From an uncultured Eubacteriales bacterium (GTDB lineage: Bacteria; Bacillota; Clostridia; Oscillospirales; CAG-272), in contig UQNQ01000012.1 in NCBI GenBank assembly GCA_900542425.1, positions 1-49,120 on the forward strand: 49,120 nt of DNA, given 5' to 3'. Shown here piece by piece: positions 24,520 to 32,489 of this stretch. A model generated the notes under the pieces. It was not told the origin of the DNA and did no database searches. It worked only from the letters and a program-made list of their open reading frames with translations. The position numbers were made by a program, and so were the translations under genes. Positions within the stretch are counted from its first letter, which is position 1. Every line of letters starts with the position of its first letter.

Positions 24520-26286
24520 ATGAAAGTAATCAATCATGACGGGAGCATTGCGGAGACTTCTTTTGAGGAAGAGCTTGGCAGAAACGCACTTCGCCATACC
24601 GCATCCCATATTCTTGCACAGGCGGTTAAGCGTCTCTATCCGGAGACAAAACTTGCCATCGGACCATCTATCAAAGATGGCTTCTATTATGATTTCGATC
24701 GGGATACGCCGTTTTCGGAGGAGGATATTGCCGCTATCGAAACGGAAATGAAGAAAATCATCAAAGAAAATCTCAAGCTGGAAAGATACACACTCCCTAG
24801 AGAGGAGGCGATTGCCTTCATGGAGGAAAAAGGAGAACCTTATAAGGTAGAACTCATTCGGGATCTGCCGGAGGATGCAGAACTCAGTTTTTTCCGTCAA
24901 GGGGAATTTACTGATCTTTGTGCGGGGCCTCATGTAACTTATACTTCCGCTGTGAAAGCGATAAAATTGACTTCGATTGCCGGCGCATACTGGCGCGGCA
25001 ATGAAAAAAACAAGATGCTTGTGCGCATTTACGGTACGGCTTTTACCAAAAAAGAAGAGCTTGAACAGTACCTTGAACGCATTGAAGAAGCTAAAAAGCG
25101 CGACCACCGCAAGCTCGGGCGGGAGTTGGGACTTTATACCATTATGGATGAGGGTCCGGGTTTTCCATTCTTTTTGCCTAAGGGTATGATTCTTAAAAAT
25201 ATACTTATCGATTATTGGCGGGAAATTCATACACGCGAAGGTTATATGGAGATCAGCACGCCGATCATGCTGAACAAAACGCTTTGGGAAACATCCGGTC
25301 ACTGGGATCATTATAAGGACAATATCTACACGACAACGATTGATGAGCAGACTTTCTGTATCAAGCCGATGAACTGTCCGGGCGGGATGCTTGTCTATAA
25401 GATGGAGCCGCGTTCTTACCGTGATTTGCCGATGCGTATAGGAGAGCTTGGTATCGTTCATCGTCACGAGAAATCCGGTGCCTTGCATGGACTGATGCGT
25501 GTGCGCTGCTTTACACAGGACGACGCGCACATCTATATGACGGAAGATCAGATATCGGAGGAAATCAAGGGAGTTGTACGCCTGATTGACGAGGTATACG
25601 CCTTGTTTGGTTTCAAATATCATGTCGAGCTTTCGACGATGCCGGAGGATCATCTCGGTTCTCTGGAGGATTGGGAGCTTGCTACAAACGGGCTTAAGAG
25701 CGCATTGGAGGAGCTTGGCATGCCGTATGTCATCAATGAGGGCGACGGAGCGTTCTATGGTCCGAAAATTGATTTTCATCTTGAGGATTCACTCGGCCGT
25801 ACATGGCAATGCGGAACCATTCAGCTTGATTTTCAGCTTCCCATGCGTTTTGAGGCAGAGTATACTGCGGCAGACGGTCAAAAACGTCGTCCGATTATGA
25901 TTCATCGCGTTGTGTTTGGCTCAATTGAGCGCTTTATCGGGATTTTGACGGAGCATTATGCCGGAAAGTTCCCGATGTGGCTGTCTCCGGTGCAGGTAAA
26001 GGTGATTACCATTACCGATCGTGCCGACGGATACGCAAAAGAAATTACCTCGGCGCTGAAAAAGCGGGGAATCCGGGCGGAACTGGACGACCGCAGCGAG
26101 AGTGCAAATTATAAGATACGTGCGGCACAGCTTGAAAAAATTCCGTATATGCTGGTTATCGGAGACCGCGAGGTTGAAAACGGAACCGTTTCCGTGCGTA
26201 CGCGAGACGGAAAAGTGATGGGCGGTATGAAGCTGGACGAATTCGGCGAGATGGCTGCGCAGGAAATCCGTACAAGAAAAAGCTGA
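24520..26286 (+). CDS. thrS: Threonyl-tRNA synthetase lacking the TGS domain
   Basis: 588 residues, against about 640 for the full family. The protein starts almost directly at the editing (SAD) domain, with its metal-type residues His26 and His30 (RHTASH) and Cys134/His138 (CAGPH), so the N-terminal TGS domain is missing. The class II catalytic core follows, with Cys286 in MNCPGG as a zinc ligand, motif 2 HEKSGALHGLMRVRCFTQDD and motif 3 MIHRVVFGSIERF. The C-terminal anticodon-binding domain (about 490-588) includes VITITDRADGYAKEI. It joins threonine to tRNA-Thr and edits serine. TGS-less ThrRS is known in other Clostridia. GGAGAAAGGA precedes the ATG. It leads a probable operon with Nudix, beta-helix and FAD genes. 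Confidence 0.96.
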   Translation: MKVINHDGSIAETSFEEELGRNALRHTASHILAQAVKRLYPETKLAIGPSIKDGFYYDFDRDTPFSEEDIAAIETEMKKIIKENLKLERYTLPREEAIAFMEEKGEPYKVELIRDLPEDAELSFFRQGEFTDLCAGPHVTYTSAVKAIKLTSIAGAYWRGNEKNKMLVRIYGTAFTKKEELEQYLERIEEAKKRDHRKLGRELGLYTIMDEGPGFPFFLPKGMILKNILIDYWREIHTREGYMEISTPIMLNKTLWETSGHWDHYKDNIYTTTIDEQTFCIKPMNCPGGMLVYKMEPRSYRDLPMRIGELGIVHRHEKSGALHGLMRVRCFTQDDAHIYMTEDQISEEIKGVVRLIDEVYALFGFKYHVELSTMPEDHLGSLEDWELATNGLKSALEELGMPYVINEGDGAFYGPKIDFHLEDSLGRTWQCGTIQLDFQLPMRFEAEYTAADGQKRRPIMIHRVVFGSIERFIGILTEHYAGKFPMWLSPVQVKVITITDRADGYAKEITSALKKRGIRAELDDRSESANYKIRAAQLEKIPYMLVIGDREVENGTVSVRTRDGKVMGGMKLDEFGEMAAQEIRTRKS

Positions 26287-26762
26287 TGGAATCGCTCGCA
26301 AAATTTTATAACATGACGATGGTATGCAAGGAGGGACGTGTTCTGGTGCTCGACCGTATCAAAAGCGATTGGCCCGGATTAACGTTCCCAGGTGGTCATG
26401 TTGAGCCAGGGGAGAGCTTCACCGCTTCCGCCATACGGGAAATATATGAAGAGACGGGACTTTCCGTCCGAAACCTTGTGCCTTGCGGTGTCGTTCACTG
26501 GGCGGAAAAAACCGGAAACTGTCGGTATATTGAATTCTTATACAGGACATCGGACTTTTCGGGAAATCTAGTCCGGCAAACGGATGAAGGAAGTGTTTTC
26601 TGGATGGATTTGGAAAATCTTTGCCGCTCGGAGAAGCTTTCTCATAATTTCAATTTGTATCTTCCACTGTTTCTGAATGACAACTGTTCCGAACTCTTTT
26701 TTGAATGGGACGGTGCGGCATGGGACGGTATTCCGCAGTATTTTCGATTCCGTGCGGAATGA
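26286..26762 (+). CDS. Nudix hydrolase (MutT-like)
   Basis: 158 residues. A full Nudix box is visible: GHVEPGESFTASAIREIYEE followed by TGL, matching GX5EX7REUXEEXGU. Preceded by the MVCKEGRVLVLDR strand, it resembles 8-oxo-dGTP/MutT-type family members that hydrolyse nucleoside diphosphate-linked compounds with Mg2+. The exact substrate cannot be read. The start ATG overlaps the thrS stop by one base (TGATG), so translation is probably coupled and it belongs to the thrS transcript. Why a Nudix enzyme should follow thrS is not evident; it may be simply a housekeeping passenger. Confidence 0.88.
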   Translation: MESLAKFYNMTMVCKEGRVLVLDRIKSDWPGLTFPGGHVEPGESFTASAIREIYEETGLSVRNLVPCGVVHWAEKTGNCRYIEFLYRTSDFSGNLVRQTDEGSVFWMDLENLCRSEKLSHNFNLYLPLFLNDNCSELFFEWDGAAWDGIPQYFRFRAE

Positions 26763-26829
26763 CGAGACAGAAAGCGAAAATGTTTTCGCGAGAGAGTTGC
26801 TGCCGGATTCCGGAGAAAGGCATTGAGCT

Positions 26830-28065
26830 ATGATATATTATATTGACAGAATAAATGGACGCGGGGACGGGTTGTCCCCGCAGAATCCGCGTGCGGATTA
26901 CCGTGATCTTTCACTTTTGCCTGGGGACAAGGTGTTGTTCCGTCGGGGAACCGTTATGCGTGAGCGGCTTATCACAACCTGTGGGGAAAACGGCAATCCT
27001 ATTGTATACGGAGCCTATGGAGAGGGTGAATCCCCTCGCTTTATCGGGTCCGTGGATCTTTGCCGCAGGGGAGATTGGGAACCGGTACGCCCGAATATTT
27101 GGCGCTGTGTGAACCGACCTGAAACAGAAGCGTGCAATTTTATTTATAATGACGGTGCATCGTGCGGTACACTTAGATGGAGTATGGAAGAGCTTTCGGC
27201 TCAGGGAGATTTTTTTGACGAATGCTATGGCTTTTCGGCAAAGAAGCAGCCTTGCCGCGGCGAACTTTATCTTTGGTCAGAAAAAAATCCGGCTGAATTT
27301 TACAAATCGATTGAATGTGCTGTTTTCGGCGGACGAAACCTTGCGGATGCCGGACGTGATATGCGCATTGAGAATCTTTGCTTTGAAATGAGCGGTGTTC
27401 ATGGTGTTTCCGGAAAGGGGATTCGGACTGAGATTTTTGGTTGCCGGTTCCGCTTTATCGGAGGGTGCGTTTGGAGTGCGGAGAGAAAAATCCGGTTTGG
27501 CAACGCTGTGGAATTTTGGAATATCTGTGAGGATACAAGCGTCGAAAATTGCTTGTTTGACGAAATATATGATTCCTGCGTGACCCATCAGGGCGGGACA
27601 GATTGCCAGCCGGCAAAGCATGTTCGTTTTATGCGTAATCTTTTTTCGAAATACGGTATGGCGGCATATGAATGCCGCGACCGTCTGCCGCTCGACGCTG
27701 AATTTTCTATGAATATCTGCGAGGATGCAGGGCGCGGTTTTTCTATGCTCGGCGATACGATTCCGCGAAATTCGGAAATTTATCCGGAACCTATGGGACA
27801 TCATATTTTTATTTGGAGAATATCATCCGCAACGGAAGACGGAGAGCTTCGAATCGAAAAAAATATTTTCGGAAGCGCACCATATGGTGCCGCGGTTTAT
27901 TCGACAATCGCACCGGAGGCAGAGGCTCAGATTTATATGAAAGAAAACCTTTACCGGATGAGAGAGAGAAATTTTTATTGCCGATTCGGCGGAATCAACT
28001 ATGAAAATTTTGAGGAATACCAAAAAAGCACGAAAAAGGATGCGGAAAGCATCCGTGCATGTTGA
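26830..28065 (+). CDS. Right-handed parallel beta-helix protein, no signal peptide
   Basis: 411 residues. The opening IYYIDRINGRGDGLSPQNP and the following GDKVLFRRGTVMRE turn are the entry strands seen in many pectate-lyase-like/glycoside-related beta-helix proteins. Repeated short strands (RIENLCFEMSGVHGV, TSVENCLFDEIYDSCV, VRFMRNLFSKYGMAAYE) fit a right-handed parallel beta-helix. No signal peptide, lipobox or sorting motif is present and the N-terminus is not hydrophobic, unlike most secreted members. Likely a carbohydrate-active or structural protein; active residues are not obvious. A small hairpin (26774-26789) and a GGAGAAAGG site precede the start. The gene lies between the Nudix and FAD genes on one strand. 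Confidence 0.72.
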   Translation: MIYYIDRINGRGDGLSPQNPRADYRDLSLLPGDKVLFRRGTVMRERLITTCGENGNPIVYGAYGEGESPRFIGSVDLCRRGDWEPVRPNIWRCVNRPETEACNFIYNDGASCGTLRWSMEELSAQGDFFDECYGFSAKKQPCRGELYLWSEKNPAEFYKSIECAVFGGRNLADAGRDMRIENLCFEMSGVHGVSGKGIRTEIFGCRFRFIGGCVWSAERKIRFGNAVEFWNICEDTSVENCLFDEIYDSCVTHQGGTDCQPAKHVRFMRNLFSKYGMAAYECRDRLPLDAEFSMNICEDAGRGFSMLGDTIPRNSEIYPEPMGHHIFIWRISSATEDGELRIEKNIFGSAPYGAAVYSTIAPEAEAQIYMKENLYRMRERNFYCRFGGINYENFEEYQKSTKKDAESIRAC

Positions 28066-28086
28066 AGATTACGGGAGGGGGAAAAT

Positions 28087-29490
28087 ATGAAAACGGATGT
28101 TGTCATCATCGGCGCAGGTCCGGCAGGAATCTTTACGGCAATTGAAATGATAAGAGGCGGAAGCCGGAAGAAGATTACAATTGTCGAAAAGGGACGTGCA
28201 ATCGAGAACCGTCACTGCCCGAAAGAAAAAACGAAGCAGTGCATGAACTGCAAGCCCTATTGCCATATTACAACAGGATTTTCCGGAGCGGGGGCTTTTT
28301 CCGACGGAAAACTTTCTCTAAGCTATGAGGTTGGCGGTGATCTTCCGACACTTGTCGGAGAGGACGTCGTGCAGGAGACGATTCACTATGCGGATGGAAT
28401 TTATCTTGAGTTCGGGGCGGATGAGCATGTGGAGGGTGTGTCTGATAATGAAGCAAAAAAAGAGATACGCAAACGTGCCATCCAGGCAGGATTGAAGCTT
28501 GTAGATTGTCCTATTCGTCATCTCGGAACAGAAAAAGCACAGGATCTCTATTATGCTATCGAGCAGTATTTGCTGCAAAATGGAGTTGAGATTATTTTTG
28601 GTTATGAATGCACGGATATTATGATTGAAAACGGAGTTTGTCTTGGCGTTCAAATTACCAACGGTAAAGAATCGCAGGAAATTTATTCGGAACGGACAAT
28701 TGTTGCAACTGGACGACGCGGCGCTGAATGGCTGGAGAAAACCTGTACGGACCATAATATTGATCATGTTCCCGGAACGGTTGATATCGGTGTGCGTGTT
28801 GAGGTGCGCAATGAAATCATGGAGCAAATCAATGAAGTGCTCTATGAATCAAAGCTTATCGGGTATCCAAAGCCTTTTAAGAATAAGGTCCGCACTTTTT
28901 GCCAGAATCCTGGCGGTTTTGTCAGTCAAGAGAATTATGACAATGACCTTGCCGTCGTCAATGGGCATTCCTATAAGGAGCTCAAATCCGACAACACCAA
29001 TTTGGCTATCCTTTGTTCTCATAATTTTAATGTGCCGTTTAATCAGCCTATTAAATACGCACAGAAGGTTGGAGAGCTGACCAATATGCTTGGCGCGGGA
29101 CATATTCTCGTTCAGCGTTTTGGAGATATTCTTGACGGCAAAAGAACATGGCAAAAGGAGCTTTCACAGTCTAATCTGCGTCCAACGCTTCCGGATGCGG
29201 TAGCGGGTGATATCACAGCGGCGATGCCATACCGCGCAATGATGAATATCATCAATTTCATTCAGGCAATGGACCACGTCGTACCGGGGTTTGCCTCGAC
29301 AGAGACGCTTCTTTATTCTCCCGAGCTGAAATTTTACAGCAACCGCGTCAAGATGAATGAGGAGCTGGAAACAAGCGTAAAGGGACTGCATTGCCTTGGG
29401 GATTCGAGTGGTTGGACGAGAGGACTGATGATGGCATCTGTTATGGGTGTTCTGATGGGCAGAAAAATCGTAAGGGATGAAAAAAGCTGA
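28087..29490 (+). CDS. FAD-dependent dehydrogenase (COG2509-like)
   Basis: 467 residues. An N-terminal Rossmann loop (VVIIGAGPAGIFTAIEM, from residue 6) binds FAD. A cysteine-rich stretch follows (HCPKEKTKQCMNCKPYCHITTG) and leads into FSGAGAFSDGKLSL, as in the uncharacterised COG2509 FAD-dependent protein family. ATGRRGAEWL near residue 200 and the closing HCLGDSSGWTRGLMMASVMG are the second FAD contact regions. The reaction is unknown; the Cys cluster could serve metal binding or electron transfer. GGGAGGGGG precedes the ATG by a suitable distance, 21 bp after the beta-helix gene. The gene ends at an intrinsic terminator and probably closes the thrS transcript. Confidence 0.82.
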   Translation: MKTDVVIIGAGPAGIFTAIEMIRGGSRKKITIVEKGRAIENRHCPKEKTKQCMNCKPYCHITTGFSGAGAFSDGKLSLSYEVGGDLPTLVGEDVVQETIHYADGIYLEFGADEHVEGVSDNEAKKEIRKRAIQAGLKLVDCPIRHLGTEKAQDLYYAIEQYLLQNGVEIIFGYECTDIMIENGVCLGVQITNGKESQEIYSERTIVATGRRGAEWLEKTCTDHNIDHVPGTVDIGVRVEVRNEIMEQINEVLYESKLIGYPKPFKNKVRTFCQNPGGFVSQENYDNDLAVVNGHSYKELKSDNTNLAILCSHNFNVPFNQPIKYAQKVGELTNMLGAGHILVQRFGDILDGKRTWQKELSQSNLRPTLPDAVAGDITAAMPYRAMMNIINFIQAMDHVVPGFASTETLLYSPELKFYSNRVKMNEELETSVKGLHCLGDSSGWTRGLMMASVMGVLMGRKIVRDEKS

Positions 29491-29504
29491 AAAGAAAAAG
29501 CAGG

Positions 29505-29537
29505 GAAGCGTCGTCCGTACAGGCGGCGCTTCTTTTG
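29505..29537 (+). terminator. Intrinsic terminator after the FAD dehydrogenase gene
   Basis: GAAGCGTCGTCC pairs with GGCGGCGCTTC (one G-U pair), followed by TTTTG. It separates the thrS operon from the tRNA-Pro gene. Confidence 0.75.
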
Positions 29538-29560
29538 TATAAAATTTTGCCGGAAAATAG

Positions 29561-29589
29561 TTGACAATCGGAATGAAATGGTGTATAAT
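29561..29589 (+). promoter_or_regulatory. Promoter of tRNA-Pro
   Basis: TTGACA (29561-29566), 17 bp, TATAAT (29584-29589): full sigma-A consensus, 43 bp before the tRNA 5' end. Confidence 0.85.
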
Positions 29590-29632
29590 ACTAAAGCCGT
29601 AGAAGAAAAGGGCGGCTTTCATAGTTTGGATT

Positions 29633-29709
29633 CGGGGTGTGGCTCAGTTTGGTAGAGTGCTTGGTTCGGGACCAAGAGGCCGGAGGTTCAAATCCTCTCA
29701 CTCCGACCA
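29633..29709 (+). tRNA. tRNA-Pro (anticodon CGG)
   Basis: 77 nt with all arms. The acceptor CGGGGTG pairs with CACTCCG (one G-U). The anticodon stem CTTGG/CCAAG closes the loop TTCGGGA, giving anticodon CGG for the codon CCG. The T arm has GGTTCAAATCC. The discriminator A and a genomically encoded CCA end the gene. It is a single-gene unit with its own promoter and terminator. Confidence 0.95.
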
Positions 29710-29712
29710 GTT

Positions 29713-29752
29713 AAAGTGTTCGCAAGGGTTTTTGCGAGCACTTTTTCTTTTT
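29713..29752 (+). terminator. Terminator of tRNA-Pro
   Basis: AGTGTTCGCAA pairs with TTGCGAGCACT with one G-U pair, then TTTTTCTTTTT. Confidence 0.8.
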
Positions 29753-29831
29753 CAAATTCAGTTTAGAACGCTTAGGAAAGCATTTTTTGTTTCCTTCCTA
29801 TTGACAGGGGATGAAGTCGCGTTTTGCGAAT

Positions 29832-29871
29832 AAAAAATCCGCCGAGATTATTGTCTTCTCGGCGGATTTTT
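29832..29871. terminator. Bidirectional terminator downstream of the PAS-like gene
   Basis: AAAATCCGCCGAGA (29834-29847) pairs with TCTCGGCGGATTTT (29857-29870), with T tracts on both strands. It most likely ends the decarboxylase operon on the minus strand. Confidence 0.8.
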
Positions 29872-29955
29872 ATGTTGACATCATGTGAGCCTTGCTTTCA
29901 TAGCGACAGCATCTTTTAAGTAGATGAATTTTAATGTAGAAAACGGACGGGATTG

Positions 29956-31026
29956 TCAGCTGTGATTTTTCAATACAGATTTCATTTCATCAAGGAAGCT
30001 GTCAATCACACGCTCAAGCCCGGCATCACTGAAATCAACGCTTCTGATATGAAGAACGGCGGGTTTCCCTGTTAAATTCAAGCGATATTCTATGATGAAT
30101 TTCCCATATTTGTCAACGGAAATTTTTGTATTACGGAACAGGATGTCGATATTTTGAAAAAGCTTGAGTTCAAAAGTGCATTCCGGCGCAAGCTTTGTCA
30201 GAAAATCAGCGGCGTTTTTCCCCTTCACAGAAGTAGGGGAAAGAGAAGTTCTTGCAGTGAAACGAAACTCATAAGAGTCGTAATCTTCATCAAAAGCCGC
30301 TTCAATTCCGATGATACCATTTTCGGAGCGCTTCATTTGGATGTAAAGTAACCGGCTGAGAACGAATATAAAATCATATAAGTTGAATTTTATATAGGTT
30401 TTATCCTCCCGAGGTTGGAGATTTTTGACAGAAATCCGATATCCGAGCGCCCGGAAAGCGTCCTTCAGACGTGAGAATAGTTTTTCTGTCACCTCTTGAA
30501 TATCGTATACATATGCGTCGTCTGCACCGCTTTTATTGCCACAGATGTCCAAAAGATCGGCATAAATCCTGTTTTTCCCCATGCAGGAGGCATCGTATGG
30601 AAGGGATGCTTCCTGTTCCTGGCTTGCCAAAAGATCTGAAAGTTTTGTGCCGAACGTATCGGTAAGTATTCTTGTGATTCTGTCTGAATCCGGATATTGC
30701 AGACGGGATAAAAACAAAAAGATAAACATTTCCTCGTCAGAAAAGACTGCTGCCCTGCGGTATGGCGCTTTGCCGGACAATTCCGCATCCATTCCTGAGG
30801 AAAGCGGCATTTTGCCGCATAAACGGCGCCGGATATCTGCTCCTTTACGAAGCATAGGCAGATGTTTTATTGCCGAAGGGTTTTTATAGACAATCGTTCC
30901 GGAAGTATTTGCTATGATAACGGGAAAAGCCGTACGGTCAAACCATTTCCGATAAAATTCAGCTTTCATAACTTCATATGTGAAAAGCGGAGCTTTGCAG
31001 CTTCGCTTTTCACATTCCTTTTTCAT
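29956..31026 (-). CDS. PAS-like/ degenerate histidine-kinase-like protein coupled to the decarboxylase operon
   Basis: 356 residues with no family I can name. Residues about 27-60 (FDRTAFPVIIANTSGTIVYK followed by NPSAIKHL) read like the start of a PAS sensor fold. A middle stretch (about 150-200) has no clear phospho-acceptor His motif. The C-terminal half (about 200-320) has an alternating strand/helix pattern (FNLYDFIFVLSRLLYIQMKR, then ENGIIGIEAAFDEDYDSYEF) reminiscent of an HATPase fold, but I see no intact N or G boxes, so catalysis is doubtful. No membrane segment. The ATG overlaps the oadA stop as ATGA, so translation is probably coupled. Inference: a soluble sensor of energy or substrate state for the Na+ decarboxylase. 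Confidence 0.6.
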   Translation of the reverse strand: MKKECEKRSCKAPLFTYEVMKAEFYRKWFDRTAFPVIIANTSGTIVYKNPSAIKHLPMLRKGADIRRRLCGKMPLSSGMDAELSGKAPYRRAAVFSDEEMFIFLFLSRLQYPDSDRITRILTDTFGTKLSDLLASQEQEASLPYDASCMGKNRIYADLLDICGNKSGADDAYVYDIQEVTEKLFSRLKDAFRALGYRISVKNLQPREDKTYIKFNLYDFIFVLSRLLYIQMKRSENGIIGIEAAFDEDYDSYEFRFTARTSLSPTSVKGKNAADFLTKLAPECTFELKLFQNIDILFRNTKISVDKYGKFIIEYRLNLTGKPAVLHIRSVDFSDAGLERVIDSFLDEMKSVLKNHS

Positions 31027-32420
31027 ATATTATGAATTTTGTTTTCGAAATCAGCATGTTCGCTGTCAAGTCCGTAGAGCTTTGCTTTTCGTTTCTCAAA
31101 GAATTTGACAGCAACCTGTTCAAACAGCGCATAGGAGAGGACGTCTTCCTCTTGAATTGCCCAAGGCTTTACCTCTTCGCGCAGACGGTCCAGTTCCGGT
31201 TCCAGTGCATCGGCGGGACGTTCTGTAACCGGCTTTTCGTCGCCGATGATTTTTTTCCGGAATTCAGGGGAAATTTCGGCAGGAGTTTTACCATATTCGC
31301 CACGAACAAGTCCTTTGAATTCCTTTGTTACCATTTTATAGCGCTCTCCGCCGATAATATTGAAGACGGCCTGTGTTCCGACAATCTGGGATGACGGCGT
31401 AACAAGAGGCGGATAACCGGCGTCTGCACGGACGCGCGGCACTTCCTCAAGAACTTCGGTTAACTTCTCGGATTTGCCTGCCTGCTTAAGCTGGGAAACA
31501 AGATTCGAGAGCATTCCGCCCGGTACCTGATAGAGCAGGGCATTGACGTCCACCTTGAGTACCTTAGGATCGAGCATTCCATTTGCAATATATTTTTCCC
31601 GGATCGGGGTAAAGTATTTGCAGATTTTGTCAAGCTCACTAAGGTCAAGTCCGGTGTCATATTCCGTGCCGGCAAGCGTCGCGACAAGCGGTTCCGTAGG
31701 CGGCTGGCTCGTACCCATAGCAAACGGGGAAATCGCGGTGTCCACAATGTCGACTCCCGCCTCAATTGCTTTGAGCAGCGTCATGGAAGCAAGTCCGGAG
31801 GTATAGTGTGTATGCAGTTCCACCGGAATGCTGACAGTTTTCTTAATGAGCTTTACAAGTTCATAGGCGTCATACGGCTTTAAAAGACCTGCCATATCCT
31901 TGATGCAGATGGAGTTGGCTCCCATTTCTTCAAGCTGCTTGGCGTATGCGGCGAAGTTTTCATTGGTATGAACAGGGCTTGTTGTATAGCTGATAGCGGC
32001 CTGAACATGACCGCCTTCTTTAATGGTTGCATTGATTGCGGTTTTCAGATTGCGTGCATCATTTAACGCGTCGAAAATCCGGATGATATCGATTCCGTTT
32101 GCAATGGATTTCTGAACGAAATATTCCACCACGTCGTCAGGATAATGACGATATCCTAAAATGTTTTGTCCGCGGAACAGCATTTGAAGCTTTGTATGCT
32201 TTACCTTATCTCTGATTTTGCGAAGTCTGTCCCAAGGATCTTCGTCGAGGAAGCGCAGGCAGGCGTCGAATGTCGCGCCTCCCCATGCTTCCAACGCGTG
32301 ATAGCCGATTTTGTCCATTTGTTCCAGAATAGGCAGCATTTCGTCCGTTGTCATTCGCGTAGCGATGAGGGATTGATGCGAATCACGGAGTACTGTCTCG
32401 CATATTTTGACTTTTGCCAT
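31023..32420 (-). CDS. oadA: Oxaloacetate decarboxylase alpha / 5S-type carboxyltransferase subunit
   Basis: 465 residues. The HMGL-like TIM-barrel carboxyltransferase domain is complete: ETVLRDSHQSLIATRM at the start (metal Asp), GGATFDACLRFL, FRGQNILGYRHY, the catalytic Lys region SICIKDMAGLL, and ELHTHYTSGLA with the two metal His. The conserved C-terminal region follows (QVPGGMLSNL). There is no biotinyl domain, which is supplied by the separate BCCP gene, as in the transcarboxylase 5S subunit. The reaction moves CO2 between biotin and pyruvate/oxaloacetate. It lies 69 bp downstream of oadB and its stop overlaps the next start. The substrate could also be another 2-oxo acid. Confidence 0.9.
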   Translation of the reverse strand: MAKVKICETVLRDSHQSLIATRMTTDEMLPILEQMDKIGYHALEAWGGATFDACLRFLDEDPWDRLRKIRDKVKHTKLQMLFRGQNILGYRHYPDDVVEYFVQKSIANGIDIIRIFDALNDARNLKTAINATIKEGGHVQAAISYTTSPVHTNENFAAYAKQLEEMGANSICIKDMAGLLKPYDAYELVKLIKKTVSIPVELHTHYTSGLASMTLLKAIEAGVDIVDTAISPFAMGTSQPPTEPLVATLAGTEYDTGLDLSELDKICKYFTPIREKYIANGMLDPKVLKVDVNALLYQVPGGMLSNLVSQLKQAGKSEKLTEVLEEVPRVRADAGYPPLVTPSSQIVGTQAVFNIIGGERYKMVTKEFKGLVRGEYGKTPAEISPEFRKKIIGDEKPVTERPADALEPELDRLREEVKPWAIQEEDVLSYALFEQVAVKFFEKRKAKLYGLDSEHADFENKIHNI

Positions 32421-32489
32421 ATAAATCCTCCTGATTGATTTGCCCCGGATAGTAAGTTGTGTCGTTATCCATTCGGGCGAGATATGTAA

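Noticed and set aside
24484..25779. 431-codon minus-strand frame opposite thrS
   Set aside because: Fully antisense to a well-supported gene, with no ribosome site or domain.
29639..29833. 64-codon frame starting inside tRNA-Pro
   Set aside because: It reads across the tRNA and its terminator.
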